Source: Tubiluchus corallicola
Taxonomy: Eukaryota; Priapulida; Priapulimorpha; Priapulimorphida; Tubiluchidae
Direction of reading: 5' to 3'
NCBI GenBank assembly: GCA_030141605.1
Contig: JAQGDQ010000335.1
Span: 62,001 to 126,000, forward strand
Length of the DNA: 64,000 nt
Both the position numbers and the translations under genes were made by a program. Shown here piece by piece: positions 15,201-29,893 of the stretch. The notes under the pieces were generated by a model. It did no database searches and had not been told where the DNA came from. It saw only the letters and a list, made by a program, of their open reading frames with translations. Positions within the stretch are counted from its first letter, which is position 1. Each line of letters opens with the position of its first letter.

Positions 15201-18070
15201 TGTTTGCTCTTGACGGCTGCCTGAATGACTTGAATTTGCATAGAAATTGCTGATAGTGTGTGTTCTTCTAAACGGTTGAATTCATCAAAGCACCCCCATG
15301 CGCCACACTTAACAAGTCCAATGAATATACGACCCATCGATTTCACATCAATGCCCTTGGAGATTAGCAGAAAAAGCAAATTAATGCTATACATATCACA
15401 AGTCTACTTGTATTATTATTTATGTAGCACATACTCTCTTCTTACATTGTACATAACCTATATCACATAGTTTTCTCTTTAGGTTTACTTTAGCTTTACA
15501 CTTAGTGGGTAAAACATAGAACAAATTTAACTGTTAACATTGCTAGCTTCCTACATTATTTCTGTCATAATGAACTGCAAAACAGTCATTCTATTGACTA
15601 CAGTTTGTGGAACATATTACAGTTATATAAGTTACATGTAGTTATATATAGTTACATATATTACTGTGTTACAGTTGGTCTCACAATTATTTTTTTACAA
15701 ATCACATATTTAGCAAATAAGGCACAATCAAACAATTTCAAAAACAGAATTGTAGAGAACATACTTCATCACAGTTAAACACTAGCACTTGTCTACCAAA
15801 CAGTGATCCCAAAGCCTTGACGGATTCTGTTTTTCCTGTGCCAGCTGGTCCATATGGATTACCTCCAAGACCCATATCCATAGCTATAATTATTTAAAGT
15901 GCAGTGTATATCACAAAACAACGAGAAAGCACAATATAACAAGAGCTAAAATCACTGATTTGTTTCTGCAGGCCATGAATGAAGATGAACCCTGAACTTG
16001 AATAAGTTCAGCCAAACTGAATGCACTTGATATGGCTTCATCAAAAATGAACATTGCCAGATTTTTACTGGAGATATTGATATCACTAATGCTGATGAGG
16101 CTTTTTTGAGACAGCAAATGAGTATTTCAAAAAATACCTACTGGAAAACAAAACAGCTAATCTTGCAGTTGTCTTCTGATGAAGTCATGAACTTTTTGAT
16201 CGTGCAGGTGTTGTTTTCAATTTAGTTTAAGAACAAAGATAGTGTAATTTGAGAACAACCATGCAAAACTTTTACCTTGAGTAAGAGTAAGGTAACATTT
16301 ATCTGTGAGCGGTGTGTGTACAAGCTTAGGAGCATTACCCTGATACTCATACGTGTACTCAAACTGAGCACCTACCATGTGAACCATTGCAGTTCCATCT
16401 TGGCGCAGTGAATACCTAGAGTAGAAAAAAGTAGAAAGCAGTTGTATTTATTGTTTTGTCAAGCGAATTTATATAATCACTACTATCACTACTACTACAT
16501 CACAAATAAAACACTCACTATGTTCTTTAAAAAGATTTAACTAAAGTCAGTTGAAAGGGATACTATTCTTTTAACTCATACTATTCTTTTAACTAACATT
16601 ATTTCTAAGTAATAATTAGCACATCTAACTACAGCAATAGAATACAGTATAGAAATAGGTGTATAACAAACATTCGTAAAATTAATAAATTTATAAAGTT
16701 AATAAATAATCACTACGAAAGGCTTATGCACGCAATGCAACAAATTGTGTGCCATCACACAGCTAGGATTCCTGATTAGATATCTTGTTATGAACAAATA
16801 CAAAACACAAAAATGTTGCAACTACTTAGATCGTATAGACAAATCATTAAAAAACTTTTTGTGTTAACTTAATACCTTAACTGTTTCTGCCATAACCAAT
16901 CATCAACCTGTCGCACCTGTCCTTTGATCAATACATCAATCACCTCTATGGAATGGATGGTGTCAAGAATTAAGGCCTTCAGTTTAAGTTCTAGTACGCG
17001 GCTAGCCTGGTCACCATTCATAGTGACAGATGTGTACGATTCCAACTGACGACTCATCTCAGTATGCAGCTGCTTGAGGCCATTTGACCTGCACAATGCA
17101 TAAACAGCTCGATATTAAAAAATACATATCATGTACCTTATTATTGCAATTGATGCCACAGAAAATGGTCAAGAACTATATTGAAATTTTAGTTGTTAGA
17201 TGGTCCACCTTAACAGAATTAACAGCAATCAATTTTTTTTGGTATGATTAAAATAAGTTCCAGAAGAATTCTTAAAATTAATATTTAAGATAGAAAAAAG
17301 ATCTCCATTTACAATCTCTAAAAAGCCTCCGATTTCCAAATCTCTACTAGATTGTATTGCTCATGTGCCAATGCCAAAATGCTTCTATTATTTCCAGAAA
17401 AAATTACAGTTAAACATATTTAACTTGGACATAGCAACACTAACAAAAGTATCTCACAAATAATCAAAATACAATAAACAATTAATTTTTTTGGTTGTAA
17501 TTTTAAAATGCTCAACTTGGTAATAATGCAGTAATCTTAAACTCAAGAGTGCACAGTGGCAAAACAGAGAGGTACTGTTTCCCTGCAAGTGCTAATTGGA
17601 TTACCTGATAGCTGCTTCGCATTGCTCGGAAAACTGTATCTGATCAGCTAAACAGAGTATCTGGGATGGAAATCTTGTCGGATCCAACTGACCTTTTCCA
17701 CTTCGCAAGCATTCCTTAAGTAACTCTTTTAGCGTGTGTTTCATCTCCATTGACAGCTGAGCCAGCCATGCCTAAACAAAATAGGAAATAAGATAAAATA
17801 ACAAAGTTCTTTGTTTTCAGAAATCCTTATGTAGCATTTAATAATTACTTAATTATGGTAGTTAAATGGTTATAAGTCACTTTGCTAAGAGCTAATTTTC
17901 AGAATAATTTCAATAAACTAAACAGCAGATGGTGAAGTTTTTTAAGAAGGTCACATGTCCAATCTAAGTCATCAAATAAGCTCAGTTTATTTTTTAAAAA
18001 GTGCCCCAGATTAGAAACTAACCCTTATCCCATTCAGGCTATTCATAATTTTGGATTACTTACATAAAGC

Positions 18071-18125
<55 letters not shown>

Positions 18126-18133
18126 TTAATAAT

Positions 18134-18201
<68 letters not shown>

Positions 18202-21200
18202 TAATAATACTAATAAATAACATAAATAACATAATAAATATTATGTAAAGTAAATTATGTTAAAAAATAAGTATTTGCTAAGCATTAATCATAATTCAGA
18301 TTTTTATTACTAGACAGGTTCATCAAAAACGAATACCTCTACTTCTGGCACAACTTGCACTTTATGTTTCAGTGGCACTATTTCTCCTTCTAGTGACTTC
18401 ATAGCTGTAATATACTTGAAATCCTTGTCAAACTCTACACTATGAATTCCAGCAAAAAGTTTCTTCAAGTGGGCTTGTATTACACTTGGATTCGTTGATT
18501 GCCCGAGTATGATCAGTAAATCATCATCGCCAATGAAATAAAAACGTGGAAATTTTGATCGTTTTTCCTATCAAAAGAAAGTAAAAAATGCATTGAAATT
18601 CTAAAAAACTTCGGTCCCTATAATATGCCTACACATAATGACATATATCTCGAGGTCAGTCTTGGTTTTCACAGAGTTGGCTGTTTCTAAGTCAGTTTTT
18701 ACAAGTCTTGACATTGTGGGTGCCAATTTTTGATGGTACTGATTTCAATTTGGTTCTGCTCACACAGATACTGGACTTGATTTCCATCTTGAAGTCTTGT
18801 CTTAAAATTTAATCTATTTTACACAAATATAGTTAATTTTAATTTTAACTGAATAACTTAGGACTATAGGAATAGCTTTGGACTTGAACTTGGTCACTAT
18901 ATAACCACTTAAGTGTTTACAAGACAAAAAAACAACTGTTTTTAAAACTACATAAGCTTCTACTTGCTCAATTAGTATCATGAGCAGATTGCAATATTGT
19001 GTTGGAAACACTTAATCAGCATATTATGGCAAAAAAAGGAAGAATTTTAAGCTATTACTTCCTCAAGATGGTAAATCATGAATATAGTAAAACCCTGGAA
19101 TTTGCAATAATGCTGATGTTTCAAATGTAGATTTTCAAATTAGATTTTTTTGTAATCACCTCTAATAGCTCATTTAGAGATTTCTGACATCTCTGCAACT
19201 GGTCCAGCATAGTGGTAAGACTCTTTCGTAAACCAGTCCTCTCACACAACACACGTACTCTTTTATCTCGGGAAACATCTTTCATTATAGCACAGAATTC
19301 ATCGTCCACCCATCTGTAAATACAAGTAAACTACAAATGTTAAATGTTGATTTGCATAATAATTAATTTGAATAAAAGCAAGTCATCTTGAAAAATTAGC
19401 CAACTTCATGAAGAAACAAGGGTGTTACGTAATGACAAATGTTTAACAGGCCCAGTGCTGCAAGAATTCGTTGTAGGAAGATAACATACTAAAAGTTGAA
19501 AACAAAATTATTAAACCTTTTAAAAATATGCAAAGAAAAGATTCATTTCTAATTTTAAAGAAAAAAAAACATTCATTCTTAGAAGTCATTTCACTATGCA
19601 TTCCACCATATTTGTTAATCGTACATCATCAATGCCAATGAAGAATTTCAGGATTAACTATTTATAATCTTAATTTCAGTTTATCAAGTAGTGATGGCAC
19701 CAGCCAGATATATTAAAATGCTGAAAGTAAAATGAAAAGAAGTCTGTCTTCAGCTTGAATTTCAGCCAAGACCCTCTTTCAAATTCAAGCTCGATCACGA
19801 CTATTTCACATATGCTTTTCATACGTTTGGTTCAGTTTCAATAATTTAATAATTTCGCATTTGTGCGATCTCGAATACCTGGAAACTGGCATACTAAGAG
19901 ATAAAGCTGTCTGAGATAATTACTTTGTTGTAAAAATAGAAAAAATGCAAAAAAATAACAGAAAAGTGAGATCCAAAAAAACAACAAGTCAAGATCCAAA
20001 AATACAGCATAAAATGCAAAAATGTTTCACTAAATATAAGAAATAGCTGCAGCACACATACTTAAATCTTGTGGCTTCTTTGGGAAATGATCCTCGACCA
20101 AATATAGGCTCGAGATATACCCACTTGCGCTGAATTTCATTTAAATGCTGCAAATACTCTCCCATGTCACCTAGCTTTTTCTCCCAACTCTCATCTTTAA
20201 AGTAAGGTGAATCTTTGAGTGACTGCAGTACCATCTGGTTGTCACCCACCTAATAACAAGTCAACAAATGACCATTAAACATTAAAAATAAAAAAAACTT
20301 ATTTTTACTTGTAAGATGCACAGAACTTACTTTTTGTTATTGTTTCACAATCATACCACCTTAGGAAAGTCAGTTTTTCACTTTCCACTTAAATAGTTCA
20401 CAACATTTTATTGTCAAATCTTAATGGACAGTTCCGTGTCTAATACCTTTAACACAGAAAAATCTTGCAATTAACAAATCAGCTGAGACTCAACAATAGT
20501 CATACCTGTGCAAGAAGATCTTTCCAATCCTTGATAAGACCCATCGTGTTATTTGAACTGTTCTGATAATCAGTTAGTTGAAACTGTACCCCACTGTACC
20601 ATGAGGTCAATTCTCTCATGGCTTCCCTGATAGTCACCTCTGACTGAGCTTTGCGATTTAGTTCCTAATCAAAAAGCAAATACAAATGATCAAATAATTT
20701 TCCTACCGGGTGCCAACTTCAAGACTAGACCATGAGCAAATTATCTTGAAGGACAGTAAGAGAACTTCTTAATGTACCTTGATTTTGTCAACATGCAAAA
20801 CGATGTTGTCAGACACTGCTAAGATATCCCCAAAGGTAAGCTTAGCCAATGTAATTCCACGGGGCATCTCCAGCAGACCAAAAAGCTCATGCCAGTGGTC
20901 GTCCTGCAAGGCATCTCCTCTCAAGTATTTCAGAACTGGCAAAATATCCTAAAAAAATTAAATGCTGAGATAGTTGTTAGAAGATCGCTTAATGACCTTA
21001 TTGACCACACGGGTGTCTACAACTAAAACAATTTAGCTCCAGTAACATCAAAAATATATGCGTATAAAGCCTGCTGTTAAAACTTGCAATTATATAAATT
21101 GCAGGGAAAAGATGAAGAAGTGACATACAAAAAATTTTTTTTGAAAATACAGATTTTTCAGTAGAATAACTGACTCTTGATAATTTGTTGGAAAATATTT

Positions 21201-24200
21201 GTCTAAACAATAATCATAAACATTAAGATAAAGTTAAATGATTATGTAATTCTGCAGTTAATTAGTAGAAGCAGCGCTGCAGCTAAATTCTTTGATTAGA
21301 TCAGCAAATGTAAAATATCACGCACACATCTAGATACTAGATATATATGTATTATCTAATGGGGATTTTCTTTGTATTATTTTAGTGAACCAGAAGATAA
21401 AAAGAAAAATTTCTCTGCTGTTACAGGCAATGTAAGTAACAGCCCAAATATGCACTACTAATATAGTAATGTAATAACCACCACTAAAACCACCAAGAAA
21501 CACCATTACAACTACCAATACCAGTACCACAATTAGAAACACCAACATAAATACCACAAATACACTAATGACACAAACACAATCATTAAAACCACCAACA
21601 CCAATACTACTATTAAAATCACCACACCACCATTAAAACCATAGACATTGTTAAAATCTACCAACACCAGCATTACACGGCCAACATGAACAATGTCATT
21701 GAAGCCATCTACGCCAGCACCAGCATTTAAGACACCAACACCAACATCAGCATTAAAACCACCAACACCAATATGACTTTTAAAATCACCGACACCAACA
21801 TTAAAACTACCCACACCAAAGCTGTTGTTAAAACCAGAGATACCAACACCAGCATTTAATCCACCAACATTAACACCAGCATTAAAACCACCAACATCAA
21901 CATACGGTTTAATACATTTAAATTGTGCTTTGAAATTCTAAATACGTTTGATAATTAACAGGTACATAATTTGGTGTTTTATTTTAATATTTTCTTCATC
22001 TTCTATGTGCTTAAGGATAATCGTGTAGTAACACATTTATTTAATATGGACAGTTACCCCATTTGTATATGTGAGGTACATGTAATTATTATTATGGTCA
22101 ATAAATTAACTAGCTAACTAAGCGAGATACATTTGAATAAGTTAAGCGAGACTTACTGGAAGTTTTCCATGGCTACAGCAAAACACTGCTAGTTAAGTGA
22201 TATTTAGTCAAATAATCGATGCAATGATAACTGAGTTGAAAGTTGGGAATAATAATTGTTGTGATATTGTTAGGAAGGCGATTTTCAGTGCTAAAACTGG
22301 TTAATGATACATAAAAAAGTGCATGATTTCTGAAATGCTTTCATCTTGTAGCTTAAATGCTTTCATCTTGTAGCTTATGCTTTTATTTAATCTTAATTAT
22401 ATTAAATAATTATATTAATCTTATTTAAATACACTTTTTTACAATTATATAAGCCTAGTATCCTTCAAAAGTCTAAAAATAAAACTCACCCTGTATTTAT
22501 CTATCTCTTGTTGCAAATGCAATGTCATTCCAGATGGGCGCTGGTTATCACTGGAGTGCAACTTATCAAACCAATATGTGAGAAACTCTTCAAATCTGTA
22601 TGTTTTTGTTCTAGAAAAATTGAAAAGATAATGCACAAATTCACCACAATAATGAAAAAGTGAAAAGTTATAGTTATTATGATGAAAATGGCCCTTTGGG
22701 AGGCTCTCCTACAACCGAAGAGGTGCCAACATGTTACATAATTTTTAACTCATTTTTAACAAACTTATTTAAATTATTTGTTTTGCAAACTCTATTACAT
22801 GTTGTCATAGAGCCCAATAAATCACAATATTTGGCACATAAAGAAATTTGATCAATTTAGCAGTCATTACTTATACTATGCTAAACCGTGCTTCACTATG
22901 ATTTTAAAAAAGTCACACCAACTTCGAACACAAGATTTGATAGAAGATAACACCAAAATATGGAAACTGCGACAAGTAACAAAACTTTTACTGCGCACCA
23001 GTTGGCACCGGACTGTCGGCACAGTTAAGCTTGCCCTTAAGGCACAGCAGGAGAACTATGGAAGAAAAAGTACACAGAGCTGTCTTTAACCCTAAATTAT
23101 ATGAGCAGCACTAAGCACATTTAAAAGTTTTCGCATACTTTCACCACTGTTGCATCATAAATGTTTGTAAGGCATCCAGTGGTGAAGGAGTTCTGAAATT
23201 AAATTTTGTGCCACAACAGGTGACTTTTGTCTCTTCACCTACAATACCCTTTGATAACAGCATTGATTTTTACTTTTACTTTCTAGAATGGTTACAACTG
23301 TGATTATGGTACCTGTCACATGTCACAATGAAATTTACTTGTAATTAGAGATCAAAGCAAACTGAAGGTGTTAATAACATTCCTGTCATAATGAAAAAAA
23401 GTAAAAAGCTATTCTTCACTTTTAAAAAATTTTAAAGGAAACATTTGTATCTTTTAAACTAGAAAAAACTTTGCAATTAGAAAAAATAGGATTATTGACT
23501 ATACATACTCAAATGAAGACTGTCGCTAGTGTCTTAAGAAAATAGATTTTACTAGTTAATGTCATTTTATTTCATATTTCAATCTTAGAAAGCAAATTAA
23601 ATTGGCTGATATCCTAGCTCTTCAATTTGCAGTCAAACATTAATGTAAAAATCAGAAGCAGTGTAAGCCACAAAACTCTAGGAGAATACAAAAAACCCTG
23701 AGTGCTGTTGCTGGCAATAAAAAAATCAATACCTAAATGAAATCCAATCTTCTGCAGAAAGTTCCCTCAATCCAGACGTGAACTCCTCAAACTGCCCCCA
23801 ATTATTCTCATAATTCTCCAGATCACTCTTAACTTCATCATACATATCAAATGCTGGGGGATCCAGTCCAAAATGCTCACAGTCAGATCTAAAGTAAATT
23901 CTCTATTAGCTAATCCACTACTCAGAATTGTAGGTATAACGAACAAAATCATTATTTTTGGAAATATGAACAAACATCTAACTAATTTTCCTTTCTAAAC
24001 TATTCCAATGTGTTCAGTGACCTTATATTTCATTCACCATCAAATTTCGACATCAAAGTTAATTATTTTTTACTGAAAAATCCCAAAATTAAGAAAAAGT
24101 ATTTTTATTATTTGGAATTTGCAAAATTAAGACAGAATTAAGAATTAATTAATTAAGAACAAAATCTTAATTAACAATTTTAGGCAGTTTAAAGTTCATC

Positions 24201-27200
24201 CCTTATAACTGGACAACAATTTATATTCATTCAAGTATGTGCTTCTCTAGCTTACGATTATAAATTATTTGCAAACTAGTTAATGTAACATGACTTATTT
24301 ATCTAAATAAAGTACAACACTTGTGATGTTCAAAGTAGATCCACCTTTCCAAAATATTTTATAGAACTACTCTAGTAAGGGGTAAAGTCAAAAAGACTTA
24401 GCAACAGCTTGTTAAGCAAGAAATACACTAAAAAGCAAGAAATACATTGCTTGGCAACCTGGGCTCCAGTTCTTGCAAGAGAATCATACAGTACTCCTTC
24501 CTGACAGACTAGGTACTTGTGTTCAATTTTCTTTACAAAAGCACCTGGCAAATTTGCCATGAAACACAGGTGTTTTTAGTTTGACGTATTAATTCAGAAC
24601 AGCTACAAATTTTTTGCTACAGAACCGTAACATACGCAATACTGTCACGAGTTGCTTGCAGCTCACTAAACTCTAGTCGTTTGTCTTTAACAAACTCCAG
24701 TGCTTTGGCTGCCTTATGTTGGTCACCATCCAGTGTCTCTTCTTTGGGTTTCAACTGATGCCACCTGGCAGCAAACTTTTCCATTGACTGCCGAAATGTC
24801 TCAATGCGAGATTCTGTATTGCTCTTTAGTACTTCTACCTATAATACCGTGTTATCGTCACTGTTTCTTATAAAGCGACACAATGAAAAAGATAATGCTA
24901 CTGGTAAGGTGAACATTAATATTATAACTTTAACTTCAAAAACATAATCATTGAGCACATCTGATCAAATGTTTTTAGAAAATGCGATAAAAATGAACAA
25001 ATCCTAATGTGTAAACTTTCACAACACTTTGGAATGAACATAATATTTGGACATCAAATAAAATGCGAAGGTTAAAGACTGGTGGCGTGTCCCTTTTAAA
25101 GAAGTTAATTAATAATAATATTTTACCAGTAATCTTGATATTATGATTATAGTAATCAATTAATTATGTCCTGAGGATCAAGGCAGGTTTACTGGTATCT
25201 GTCAACAGACTTCTGAGCTAATAAGTTTTTTTTAAATCTGAACTTGTTAAAAAACCAAAGTAATTATATCTCTCTTCAAATGATTATCATACCCTCTGAT
25301 ACCTATCTACCTAGGGCCCGGTAATGCAAATTATGTGTTACAAGGTTTACACACTTGTTCTCGTATCATCAACTCGTGACTTTCAAGCATCAGCTCAAAC
25401 TTGTCCCATCGAGCACGAAGACTGTCCATCTCCATTACTCCTCCTCCAGCAACCTTTCTCAGCAGCAGATTCCTAGCATCTGCTTTCTCAAACAATGGTT
25501 TGATCTGTAAGCACAACAATTACCTTTTACTTAATGCTTCAACACATAATTTAAATATAGCAAATTATATTCTCTTTTAATTAAAAACAATTGACCCTGA
25601 CCTCTGGCTTTTTATGAAGATACTCGGAATGTTTTTTATGTGCCTCACCAACTTCCTCCACATTTTGTGGTCGCTGTGACAGCACATCAGTTGCCTCGGT
25701 AACAAAGTTGTCTATCTGATTGATGCTGGAATTAATGGCAGATCGTAGTGAGGACACCAATGCATCAAACAGTCGGTGAATATGATCGTCAATAGTGGCT
25801 TTGACGGGTAAGGTGCTAACAGTGATGCAGTCCACTTTGATTGTTCTTAAAAAGGAAACCATAAACCATTAAGGAGATAAGCATAGTAGTGGTGCAATGT
25901 ATATATAAATATACACATATATATAAAAAGCAAAAAAATAAATTTATGCGATGCTGATAACAAATAAAAGGCGCGTTACAAACTTTACTAACTCGCAAGC
26001 TTTACTTAATTCCACACTCAACTTTGACATTCACACACATCGGTTTTCTAAACGCGTGTGTTAGAAAAATGATGGCAGCCACTGCACTAACTAGCAAGTA
26101 TAATTAACACGTATTAAACTACTTTGGTAACTTACCAGTATATAATGGTCCTAGCACAAAGCATAAAACTGTTAAATAACTCATAAATTGTAGGTACAAA
26201 TATAAATTACATTTGATTATCTTTTATTTACCTAAAACTTACACGTGTATAACATTAAATTAGCATTTCTATCCAGAAATTACAATTATTTTCTTAGATA
26301 CTTTAATTGCAATTTATAGATTATTTAAACACAACTTACAAGTCTTTTTTAATAACTGCAAAATCAGAATTTGTGTATACTTGGTTTGAATAAATGGTAA
26401 TGCAGGAACTGCAATCAGTCACATGACGTCTGCACTCATACAGTTGTTAAAAAAAAAATTGAGGAAACAAAAAGAAGCATTTCAGTTCTGAAAATTGTAA
26501 CTTATTGCTTTTAGTAAAACGATTAGTTACTAAACACATATCGGCTACGTGTGAAAATTTGACAGAGGTGAAGTGATACAAATGAAAGCTAGAGATTCAA
26601 CCTTTCCGAGCAATAGGTTTATCTTATACACTTACAACATTGCTGTTCACAAGTTTTCACATGTTGTGCTTATGATACACCATCTTCTACAATAAGCGCA
26701 GTGCAGAAAACAATATAAAGCATTTTAAAGTACTGTTGCGTCACTCTGGCTATAGTTTAAGAACAAGAATGATTGGATCAGGCAATTTTATTGTAAATTA
26801 TATATACCACCAAACTGATGAGCAATTTTGTAGTAGTACATTTAGAAGATGGCATGATTTATTGCTGTAACTGCTGGCTTTTTAACTGTTGCTTTGTATT
26901 TTTAATTTCTGTGTATGCCTTTATTATATTTTTTTAAAATCTTCGTAGTTTTTAATAGTGCATGGTATTTCTTAGCTTTAGTGTAATTTTTTAAACTTTT
27001 ACATGGCATTTTTATGTGATGAAATAAAATATAGAAAATAAATAAAAAATCTGAAACTTTCATGATCAGCTAAGTACAATGTAGACCTACCTAAGGCTAC
27101 ATTTCAAATATGTAACTTAGACTTTGGGAAGTCATGCTACTAAATAATTCAAATCTAGAAATCAATACATATACACATTTACATACAATGGCAACTTGTC

Positions 27201-29860
27201 AGCATCTCTTCCTTTTATTTTCAAGGCTTTAAAATTTCTTTCCCAATCTCCAACTTCTTTTACATGCTCCTCTATAACTTTGTCAATATCCACTTTGCCC
27301 AGTGCCACCCATGGCTAAAACACAAAACCTTTAAGGGGAAAATCAATATAAAAGTAAAAATTTAAAAGCACTAAGAAAATATAATCAAATTATTTAAAGA
27401 AAATTAAAAATAATAGTGAAACTGTAAAAAACAGTGTAAACATTATATGCACAACGGTAAATTCAAGGTAGAGTAATGAAGTGAAAAATCTAGTTGCAAC
27501 AATGAAAAAAGCACTAAAATATACCTTAAACAAAGCTTGCGACTCTTCAAGCCTGGTGAAAATAAACTCTGCTTTCTTGTAAACAGTTGCAAAACTGTCC
27601 GCACACCTGTAAGCATGTGAATAATATAACATAACCACTAATAAGATATAGATTCTAAATAACAAATCTAAATAACAACAGCAAATTCATATTTAACATT
27701 CAATAAATAAGGTATTGCATTTGAATTTAATAAGCGCAATAACACACTTAGTGTACACATAGCATTTTTAATAAGCACACTGGGCATTTATACATTCCAG
27801 TCAGAAAAACAAATAAAAATTTGGCAGCAACAGGTGGCAAACCTGTTGTCAATTATGATTCACTGTTTCACTTATTCTTGCTCACCTGTTCACCATGATT
27901 GGAAAAATTGTGGTTTTGTCACCTGAATCCCCAGTGCCTCGAAACTCTATAGGAAAGCAGAGAAATTTCTTCAAGGAGCGGTAATAGCGAGCACGTATCT
28001 CCTCCAAGGGAGGGCGAAACTGCAAACACTGCTTGCTGAAATGCAGAAAGTTAAATGACTATGTGAATGACTAATTACACATTTACACTGAAGAAAAGTG
28101 TTAAAATCTTGAAGAGTAATGAGTATAGCCAGTCACAGCCTAGCATTCTAAGTATCTTGAAAAAGAAATTATAAAAAATTATGAAATCTTCCTTATAAAA
28201 AATCAACTTAGTGGAAGAGTTTTTAACTTACAAATTACGAAAACAATGTGATAAGAAATTCAAAATAATGTAATATGAATATAAGTTTTAAAATTTTAAC
28301 ATTAGCTGCGTATTTGTCAATTTCTAACTATTTATAAGTGAAATAAATTAAGAAGCCTAAAGTTAATCTTGAAACAATGGAACATTTGTGTTAGACAAAT
28401 CATTCAGAAATTATATTTTTTTCCACAAGTGTTAACTTGCGAAATTTGCAGTTATTTATTGAGGAAATTACAACAGTTACAGAAAAGGCAAAATGCTACA
28501 ATAGTGTCTTTGACAAAGTTAACAGAAATATAAACAGAGCATCAAAAACAAAAAGGTTGTTCATTCATGGTGAAAACATGAATAATGCCAAAAAGGGTAG
28601 ACCTATTATCGTACTTGTGCACACTAAGACAAATATATAGGTAAGGTTAAAACTAGGAAATAAATACCTAAAAGTAAGGTCCACTTTCATTTCTGGAAGG
28701 TACTCATTCAGATTCTCAAGAGCCATTTGGTACTGGTGTTCCAAAGCTTTATACAGCTGACGATCCCAGAAAAATTTCCACACATTCATCGCACTACTGG
28801 AAAAACCCTATAAATTTGCACAACAGAATATTATACATGTAATATGGCTATCCAAACAGGTTCCTCACAAATATAATTACTAATTATAATATAACATCAA
28901 GCTTAACTCATTATCATAAAACAAGCCAGAAGCTAAAGCTGTTATATTTGTATAAAATTCTGTAATTTGTAAATTAGTTACATTGAAAATTGGAGAGTAC
29001 CTGTGCTACCAGTCCACCCATTTCTTGTCTTATTTCTGTCAAAGAATCAGCCCATTTGTGCTCCTGCCTCAGCAGATCTAACTCAAATAACTTTATCACC
29101 TGAAAATAACACTGATTAGTTCAACAGCATGTTTATGTTCATAAATAGATAAGAATAATGGTATCAACTGCCATACTAACTGATGATGCACTGTAAATAA
29201 ATGTCATTCTGCTTTAGTCTAGCAGTAAAAATTTTTCAACTTTCTTTAATCTGTAAAAGGTAGCTGACTTGATGACCAAATGGTCCCTCACTACCTTTTC
29301 TCTTACACCCCTGTGATATATTTTCTGACCTCTTCATATATATATATACTGCTTTTGAATTATTTTATGTACATAATTAATTATTCCTTTGACCCTGTAA
29401 ATCTTTTATAACTCAGAAAATGTGAAGTGCAGTACCTTTTGTAGGATGGTATCGTGAGACTTACGCAACTTCGCATTACGGCTTGTTAGGTTAGTAGCTG
29501 ATGCCCGGAGTTTTTTCACATAGTCTTCCAAGTCTTTTGGATTATCCCACGTTACCTATAATAATTATGAATTTAGAAAATGAGAGTACAGTACAAGATG
29601 TTATACATACTATAAGTGAATTATAGCTGCAATGCACATGAGAGAACATTTTTCAGGCAACTGTTACTAAGTTTGATTATGAACTGCTATGTACTTTGCC
29701 CTTAATTTGCTAATCAAATTTATGCATTTCTAAAAATACATTAACTATAAATGAAAACTGTTTTTCGTGTATTACACATGCACAAATCCGTGCAAACTGA
29801 AAATCTAGCGAAATGTGCACACACATGCAAGCGCGCATACCCACACGTGCACACACAAGC

Positions 29861-29893
<33 letters not shown>

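Larger units (their letters stand above)
16876..22610 (-). other. DYNC2H1: DYNC2H1 exons 24-31: linker region
   Basis: Exons: 22490-22610, 20778-20948, 20506-20664, 20062-20249, 19160-19313, 18337-18567, 17605-17771, 16876-17088 (residues about 1150-1618). This is the dynein linker (DHC_N2) region, the lever that swings across the AAA ring. Strongly conserved stretches are [51 protein letters not shown] and [14 protein letters not shown]. Introns in this block hold a minisatellite (21470-21905) and a long AAT microsatellite (18071-18223). Confidence 0.94.

Noticed and set aside
18051-18248. Poly-isoleucine reading frame
   Set aside because: Translation of an AAT repeat inside a DYNC2H1 intron.
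21533-21814. Gly/Val/Asn-rich repeat protein on the minus strand
   Set aside because: Artefact of the ACC minisatellite; no start context or splice support, and it lies in an intron of the same-strand dynein gene.
22898-23089. 63-codon plus-strand frame with a basic tail
   Set aside because: No family recognised, lies in a DYNC2H1 intron on the other strand, and the composition is not clearly coding.
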